DNA of 9,359 nt from SIG588 sp045533175 (lineage in GTDB: Bacteria > Bacillota > Clostridia > Oscillospirales > Acutalibacteraceae). The position numbers and the translations under genes were made by a program. The stretch covers positions 1 through 9,359 of the forward strand of contig JAZSHJ010000089.1 in assembly GCA_045533175.1 (NCBI GenBank). Direction: 5' to 3'. Below the pieces are notes generated by a model. That model was not told the DNA's origin, searched no databases, and saw only the letters and a list, made by a program, of their open reading frames with translations. This document shows, one piece after another, positions 5,586-9,359 of the stretch (its first letter is position 1; every line of letters begins with the position of its first letter).

Positions 5586-7313
5586 ATGATGATCACTTTT
5601 AAAACCGAATTAGATAAACAGTTGTTTGATCGCCGCATGGCAGGGTACGATTCGCAGTACGATGCAGAGGTTCGTATGGTGCGGGATTGGCGTGGTGCCA
5701 ACGGGTATCACAGCAGATTGTCGGAATGCACGGTGCATCCCATCCGCAGCGCGTTCGTGTATGCATACGATTTGTTGCGCCGCGACGAAGAGGGCGACCG
5801 CGCCCGTGCGCACTCCATTTTGTATCGCGTATTGCCGCTTCAGGATATCGATCCTTCGCGCGATACGTACGGTATTTGGTCGTATTTTCTGGAAGAATGG
5901 CTGGAAGAGATGGATATGCCCGATTGGAACTGGGCGGATTTTAACGGCAAGACCATTCTTCAGATGTTGCGCGAATGTGACGAAGCGTTGACCGATGATC
6001 TGAAGGTACGCATGAAGGATGCGGTGTGGCACGCTTGCTGTGCGATCATTAAGCGCAACGTCAATCCGCATTACACCAACATTTCGGTGATGGGCGCATA
6101 CGTTACCTGCATTGCCGGCGAGCTGTTCGGGTGGGGGGACGTGGCTGCCTACGGCAAAAAGCGGTTGCAAGGATTGTATGATTACAATAAAAACAACGGC
6201 AGTTTCAGCGAATTTAACAGCCCGACGTACACCTTCGTTGTGGTGGCGGATCTGTGTGATTTTATTGCAGACGTGGAAGACGCGGACTGCAAGCGCATGG
6301 CCGAAGAATTGGCGGATATGGCGTGGGAAACGGTGGCGCTCCACTATCACAAAGCCACGGGCCAGATGGCAGGTCCGCACTATCGCGCGTATGCATATCT
6401 GTTGGCGGATTCCACCCGTGTGAGTATTGAACGGGCGCTGGATCATAAAGTGCGCTTGGTGAAGGATTACGACACGATAGTGAATGGTTGCGGGTATAAC
6501 CCCAATCTGCGTTGTCCTGAAAAGTACATACTGTATTTCACCGAAAACAGCGGGGAACGGATATTGGACCAGACCTTCGCGCACAACCAGATGGCCTATA
6601 CCTACATGAACGATACTTTCACACTTGGTACGTTGCACATCGAAAACATGTGGAATCAGCACCGCGACGTGCTCGGTTATTTCGGCACGACGGATGAACC
6701 GTTTGCTTTTTCCTTGAAATGTACTCACGACGGTTGGGATTATTGTTCGGCCGTGGCGGGTTCGGTGCAGGATAAGAACCGCGTGCTGTCGGTGATCGGG
6801 TTTATGACCAACGCGGGCGATACCCACATTAATCTGGATATGGTGAAGAACGCAACGATCCAAGCGGAGGATCTTCGCTTGCAATGGGAGTTCTATGGAA
6901 ACATCGATAATTTGGATGTGACCGAAGAAGGCGATCGCACCTATACGGTGACCGAGCAAACGAGTGGGTTTGCGGTGAAGGTCGGCTTCCCGTTTGCGGT
7001 GTTCGGTGATTATCCCGTGACCTACGAGATCACCCGCAAGGGCAACTGCCTCGGTATTGCGGCGGTGCTGTATCACGGTGAGCGCCGCGCTATTGATTTC
7101 GGTGCCATGCAGGAAGCGGCTCTCGTTACTTTCTGTGAAGCAGACAGCAAAGGAGAGGAACACGCATGTGGTTGCACCGTGGAAAACGGGCGCGTAACCG
7201 CCGATTATGCCAATTTGCGTGTGGCGTGTGATATGTTGCCCCGCCCGAACGGCGCTCTGCAGGAAACCATCCGCCTGTATCGTGACGGTGAAGAATACAA
7301 ACCGGCATTTTAA
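5586..7313 (+). CDS. Predicted alpha/alpha-toroid carbohydrate-active protein, polysaccharide-lyase-like
   Basis: A 575-residue protein without signal peptide or membrane helices, so probably cytoplasmic. The first 290 residues or so look like a helical barrel with aromatic- and His-rich motifs: NPHYTNIS (160-167), FSEFNSPTYT (207-216) and AGPHYRAYAY (262-271). The remainder (about 310-575) looks rich in beta strands. A helical toroid followed by a beta-sandwich, with conserved His, Tyr and Asn, recalls heparinase II/III-like and related uronate lyases. I recognise the general pattern but cannot place it in a named family, and catalytic residues are unproven. Met1 (5586) or Met2 (5589) could be the start; both are served by the same ribosome binding site. 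It is the first gene of an operon, and the next gene's ribosome binding site overlaps its stop codon. A cytoplasmic enzyme acting on imported uronic-acid-containing oligosaccharides is a plausible inference; a non-lyase glycosidase is an alternative. Confidence 0.6.
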   Translation: MMITFKTELDKQLFDRRMAGYDSQYDAEVRMVRDWRGANGYHSRLSECTVHPIRSAFVYAYDLLRRDEEGDRARAHSILYRVLPLQDIDPSRDTYGIWSYFLEEWLEEMDMPDWNWADFNGKTILQMLRECDEALTDDLKVRMKDAVWHACCAIIKRNVNPHYTNISVMGAYVTCIAGELFGWGDVAAYGKKRLQGLYDYNKNNGSFSEFNSPTYTFVVVADLCDFIADVEDADCKRMAEELADMAWETVALHYHKATGQMAGPHYRAYAYLLADSTRVSIERALDHKVRLVKDYDTIVNGCGYNPNLRCPEKYILYFTENSGERILDQTFAHNQMAYTYMNDTFTLGTLHIENMWNQHRDVLGYFGTTDEPFAFSLKCTHDGWDYCSAVAGSVQDKNRVLSVIGFMTNAGDTHINLDMVKNATIQAEDLRLQWEFYGNIDNLDVTEEGDRTYTVTEQTSGFAVKVGFPFAVFGDYPVTYEITRKGNCLGIAAVLYHGERRAIDFGAMQEAALVTFCEADSKGEEHACGCTVENGRVTADYANLRVACDMLPRPNGALQETIRLYRDGEEYKPAF

Positions 7314-7323
7314 GGAGAAGGAT

Positions 7324-8124
7324 ATGGAAAAGTACACGTTGATCACCGGTGCATCCGGCGGTATCGGTTGGGAACTGGCACGACAGTTTGCCGCAGGCGG
7401 TCATCCGCTGATTTTGGTGGCACGCAGCGAAGCGCGGTTACAGGAAAAGAAAGCACAGCTGCAAGCGGAATATACGGTTCCCGTGGTGGTTATGGCACAA
7501 GACCTCACCTTGCCGAATGCAGCAGGGGAATTGTTTGATCGCACGGTGGCGGCAGGCCTGCCCGTGGATATATTGGTGAACAACGCAGGTTTCGGCGACT
7601 TTGTGTCTTTTATTGATGCCGAGTGGGAACACCAACGGGATATGGTAACGCTGAACGTGACCGCCTTGATGCAGTTGACGCATTGTTTTGCGCGTGCCAT
7701 GCGCGAAATGGGCGGCGGGCGCATTTTGAACGTGGCTTCGCTTGCCGCCATGGCGGCGGGGCCGTATATGGCGACATATTACGCAACAAAAGCGTTTGTA
7801 CTGTCCTTTTCGCAGGCAATGACCGAAGAACTGGCAGAATACGGCATCACCGTGACAGCGCTGTGTCCCGGCCCGACCGAAAGCAATTTCGAGGCGGCGG
7901 CCAACTTAAAAAGCGGCAACCTGTTCCGCGCACTTCCGGTGGAAACGGCCGCAAAGGTGGCCCGTCGAGGGTATCGCGCCACGATGAAGGGGAAGGCTGT
8001 ACAATTCTGCGGTATCACGGTGCATGCGATGAGTTTTGCTTCACGTCTGTCGCCGCGTTGGCTCAACCGCAAAGCCACCAAACGCATCAACGGACAGCCG
8101 CCGCGCAAGGGAGACAGCGTATGA
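7324..8124 (+). CDS. Short-chain dehydrogenase/reductase, DltE-like
   Basis: A 266-residue classical SDR oxidoreductase using a nicotinamide cofactor. It has the Rossmann glycine motif TGASGGIG (8-15), Arg34 after the second strand (suggesting NADP(H) preference), NNAG (86-89) and Asn111. The catalytic Ser139 is followed by Tyr152 and Lys156 in YYATK, and then by the PGPTESNF motif (182-189). All catalytic residues are present. The overall pattern matches the broad DltE-type group (COG0300), whose members reduce or oxidise varied carbonyl/alcohol substrates; the substrate cannot be read from sequence. It is the second gene in the operon: AAGGAG (7312-7317) overlaps the upstream stop and lies 6 nt before the ATG. 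Its own stop overlaps the next start by 4 nt (ATGA). Sugar or uronate-derived ketone reduction would fit the neighbours but is only inferred. Confidence 0.92.
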   Translation: MEKYTLITGASGGIGWELARQFAAGGHPLILVARSEARLQEKKAQLQAEYTVPVVVMAQDLTLPNAAGELFDRTVAAGLPVDILVNNAGFGDFVSFIDAEWEHQRDMVTLNVTALMQLTHCFARAMREMGGGRILNVASLAAMAAGPYMATYYATKAFVLSFSQAMTEELAEYGITVTALCPGPTESNFEAAANLKSGNLFRALPVETAAKVARRGYRATMKGKAVQFCGITVHAMSFASRLSPRWLNRKATKRINGQPPRKGDSV

Positions 8125-9107
8125 AACGTGTGTTGATATTTGCAGTTGCGGCGACGTTGTTTATATCGTTGTTCGCGTTTTCCGCCTCGGCTATCGGGTT
8201 TGATCGCCAGAACCGTTTGTCGGTGGTGAGCGAGCCGGACAAGCTTCCCGCCGATGGCATTCGTTACTATCGCGGGGAAGAGGAGATTACGGCACAAGAC
8301 CTTCAATGGGTAGAGAACGGACGTGAGGGAAAAGCGCTGTGCCTGCCGGGCGACGGCACGTTTTTACGCTTAGATTATACTGTGGCGCGGTTGTCGCAGT
8401 TTACGTTTTCCGCATGGGTGAACCGTCAGGGGGACGAAAGCGGTGAGCGATTGTTCAGCGTAGCGCGCAGCGACCAAAACTATCTCACGTTTTCACCGTA
8501 TATGTACAACCCCTCGCTGTTCCGTGAGGACGGTATTCTGAACGGTGTGTATCTGCGGTATCAGTTCGGCGGTGCCAACGGCACCGGCCTGGATTTGTTT
8601 AACCCCACCAACGAGCAGGTGAGTTATGCACTTCCGAAAAACGAGTGGCATCACGTGGCCGTGACCGCTAACGGGCGCACGGTACAGGTGTATATCGACG
8701 GTGTGCTGTGGTTGGAAGACCGCATGATGAACACAGTATATGAACTGATGGCCTATTCGTTGGATATCGGCACGGGCGAGTGGGGCGATCCCACGTTGCA
8801 CGCCTTGCTTGATAACGTGGAAATTTATCGAACGGTGCTGGGAGTCGAGGAGATACAGGCATTGGCCGGTGCGGAGGATACCCCGCCGTATTTGCCGACC
8901 GAACCGACCACCGTTCCCACCACCACCGAAGCAACGATGGCGAGCACAACCACACAGGCCGAGCCTGTGCGCCAAACCTTGAGTGAAACGCTGTGGGGCA
9001 TCCCGCTGTGGGGTGTGTATACGCTTGGCGGCATTGTCACAGCCTACGTCGTGTTGACGGTGGTGCTGAATCTGCACGACCGTAAAAAGAAGGGCGGTGG
9101 TTCGTGA
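8121..9107 (+). CDS. Secreted LamG-domain protein with C-terminal membrane anchor
   Basis: A 328-residue surface protein. An N-terminal signal peptide (1-24) with a hydrophobic core ends in the signal peptidase I motif ASA, before Ile25. Residues about 75-248 match a concanavalin-A-like LamG/jelly-roll domain, with FTFSAWVN (94-101), NEWHHVAVT (174-182), VQVYIDGVL (188-196) and LDNVEIYRTVL (230-240) as typical strands. These domains usually bind glycans or proteins. A Thr/Pro linker (about 253-285) follows, then a membrane helix (about 297-317) and a basic RKKK tail (321-324), so the LamG domain is displayed outside. I see no LPXTG sorting signal. The start overlaps the SDR stop as ATGA, with AGGGAG (8108-8113) 7 nt upstream. 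A longer in-frame reading upstream of 8121 is out of frame with the SDR gene and is not real. It probably serves as a surface glycan-binding or scaffold protein; its ligand is unknown. Confidence 0.87.
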   Translation: MKRVLIFAVAATLFISLFAFSASAIGFDRQNRLSVVSEPDKLPADGIRYYRGEEEITAQDLQWVENGREGKALCLPGDGTFLRLDYTVARLSQFTFSAWVNRQGDESGERLFSVARSDQNYLTFSPYMYNPSLFREDGILNGVYLRYQFGGANGTGLDLFNPTNEQVSYALPKNEWHHVAVTANGRTVQVYIDGVLWLEDRMMNTVYELMAYSLDIGTGEWGDPTLHALLDNVEIYRTVLGVEEIQALAGAEDTPPYLPTEPTTVPTTTEATMASTTTQAEPVRQTLSETLWGIPLWGVYTLGGIVTAYVVLTVVLNLHDRKKKGGGS

Positions 9108-9359
9108 TGAAAAAGGCGATCGCGTGGAGTCTGTTGGCTTTGTTGATGACGTGTATGGCGGGTGGTTTGTCGGCTGCCGCGGTGGGGCAAGAAACGGAAT
9201 ACGTGTTCTTGCAGGATGCCGAAGGATACCTGATGCAACGAACCGACGGCGAATTGGCCTTTTGGGAAGCACCGAACGTGTTGACGGGACAAACGCTGGA
9301 CGGAGGTGTGCTGACGCTGAAAAACGAAACCGACCGTACGGTGGATTTCACACTAACGT
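9107..9359 (+). CDS. Secreted protein, N-terminal part only (cut by window end)
   Basis: Only the first 84 codons are present. The product starts with a signal peptide: MKK, a hydrophobic core (about 5-20) and a likely signal peptidase I site near GGLSAAA (19-25). The mature start (from about residue 26) contains alternating hydrophobic and polar residues suggesting beta strands, such as EYVFLQDAEGYLMQR (31-45) and GVLTLKNETDRTVDFTLT (67-84). The domain cannot be named from this fragment. The ATG overlaps the previous stop by one base (TGATG), and the upstream site is a weak GGCGGTGG, so translation is probably coupled to the LamG gene. The stop lies beyond the window. Confidence 0.8.
   Translation, partial: MKKAIAWSLLALLMTCMAGGLSAAAVGQETEYVFLQDAEGYLMQRTDGELAFWEAPNVLTGQTLDGGVLTLKNETDRTVDFTLT

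Noticed and set aside
5610..7346. 578-codon open frame antisense to almost all of the toroid gene
   Set aside because: Its product is rich in His, Ile and Arg with no recognisable domain, and it mirrors the codon pattern of the plus-strand gene, which has a promoter, a ribosome binding site and recognisable motifs. I take it as a shadow frame.
7623..8120. Upstream extension of the LamG protein frame into the SDR gene
   Set aside because: This part reads the SDR coding region in another frame. The signal peptide and a good ribosome binding site place the true LamG start at 8121.

Overview
The window looks like a chromosomal segment of a low-to-moderate GC Gram-positive gut-type bacterium, probably Clostridia (Oscillospiraceae/Ruminococcaceae-like). 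The grounds are strong GGAGG-type ribosome binding sites, consensus sigma-A promoters with 17-bp spacers and very short leaders, a clostridial-type GH3 glycosidase, and the long fused ABC ATPase-permease typical of Clostridia. The taxonomic call is an inference from style. No rRNA, tRNA, CRISPR array, transposase or phage gene was seen.

Layout: 1-300 is non-coding and holds two 98%-identical copies of a 116-bp hairpin-rich repeat spaced 170 bp apart. A very strong hairpin terminator follows at 305-340. On the minus strand (367-2238) lies a cytoplasmic GH3 beta-glycosidase, probably a beta-xylosidase or beta-glucosidase, whose C-terminal fibronectin-III-like domain is short and ends abruptly. 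A 158-bp divergent intergenic region carries recognisable promoters in both directions. On the plus strand, 2397-5432 encodes a 1011-residue MacB/FtsX-type ABC transporter in one chain, with an extracytoplasmic domain of about 580 residues, and it ends at its own terminator (5443-5470).

A new transcription unit starts at a near-consensus promoter (5529-5557). It reads through four tightly packed genes: a 575-residue protein with features of an alpha/alpha-toroid polysaccharide-lyase-like enzyme (5586-7313), a DltE-type short-chain dehydrogenase (7324-8124), a secreted LamG-domain protein anchored by a C-terminal membrane helix (8121-9107), and the start of another secreted protein cut by the window end (9107-9359). 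Gaps and overlaps of 10, -4 and -1 nt indicate an operon with translational coupling.

Working together: the GH3 enzyme and the toroid protein both lack signal peptides, so they would act on imported oligosaccharides. The LamG protein and the last protein would act at the cell surface. A role of the operon in glycan recognition and breakdown is plausible but is inferred only from domain types. I see no clear defence, RNA-guided or mobile system; the most unusual items are the hairpin repeat, the unassigned toroid protein and its operon, and the truncated GH3.
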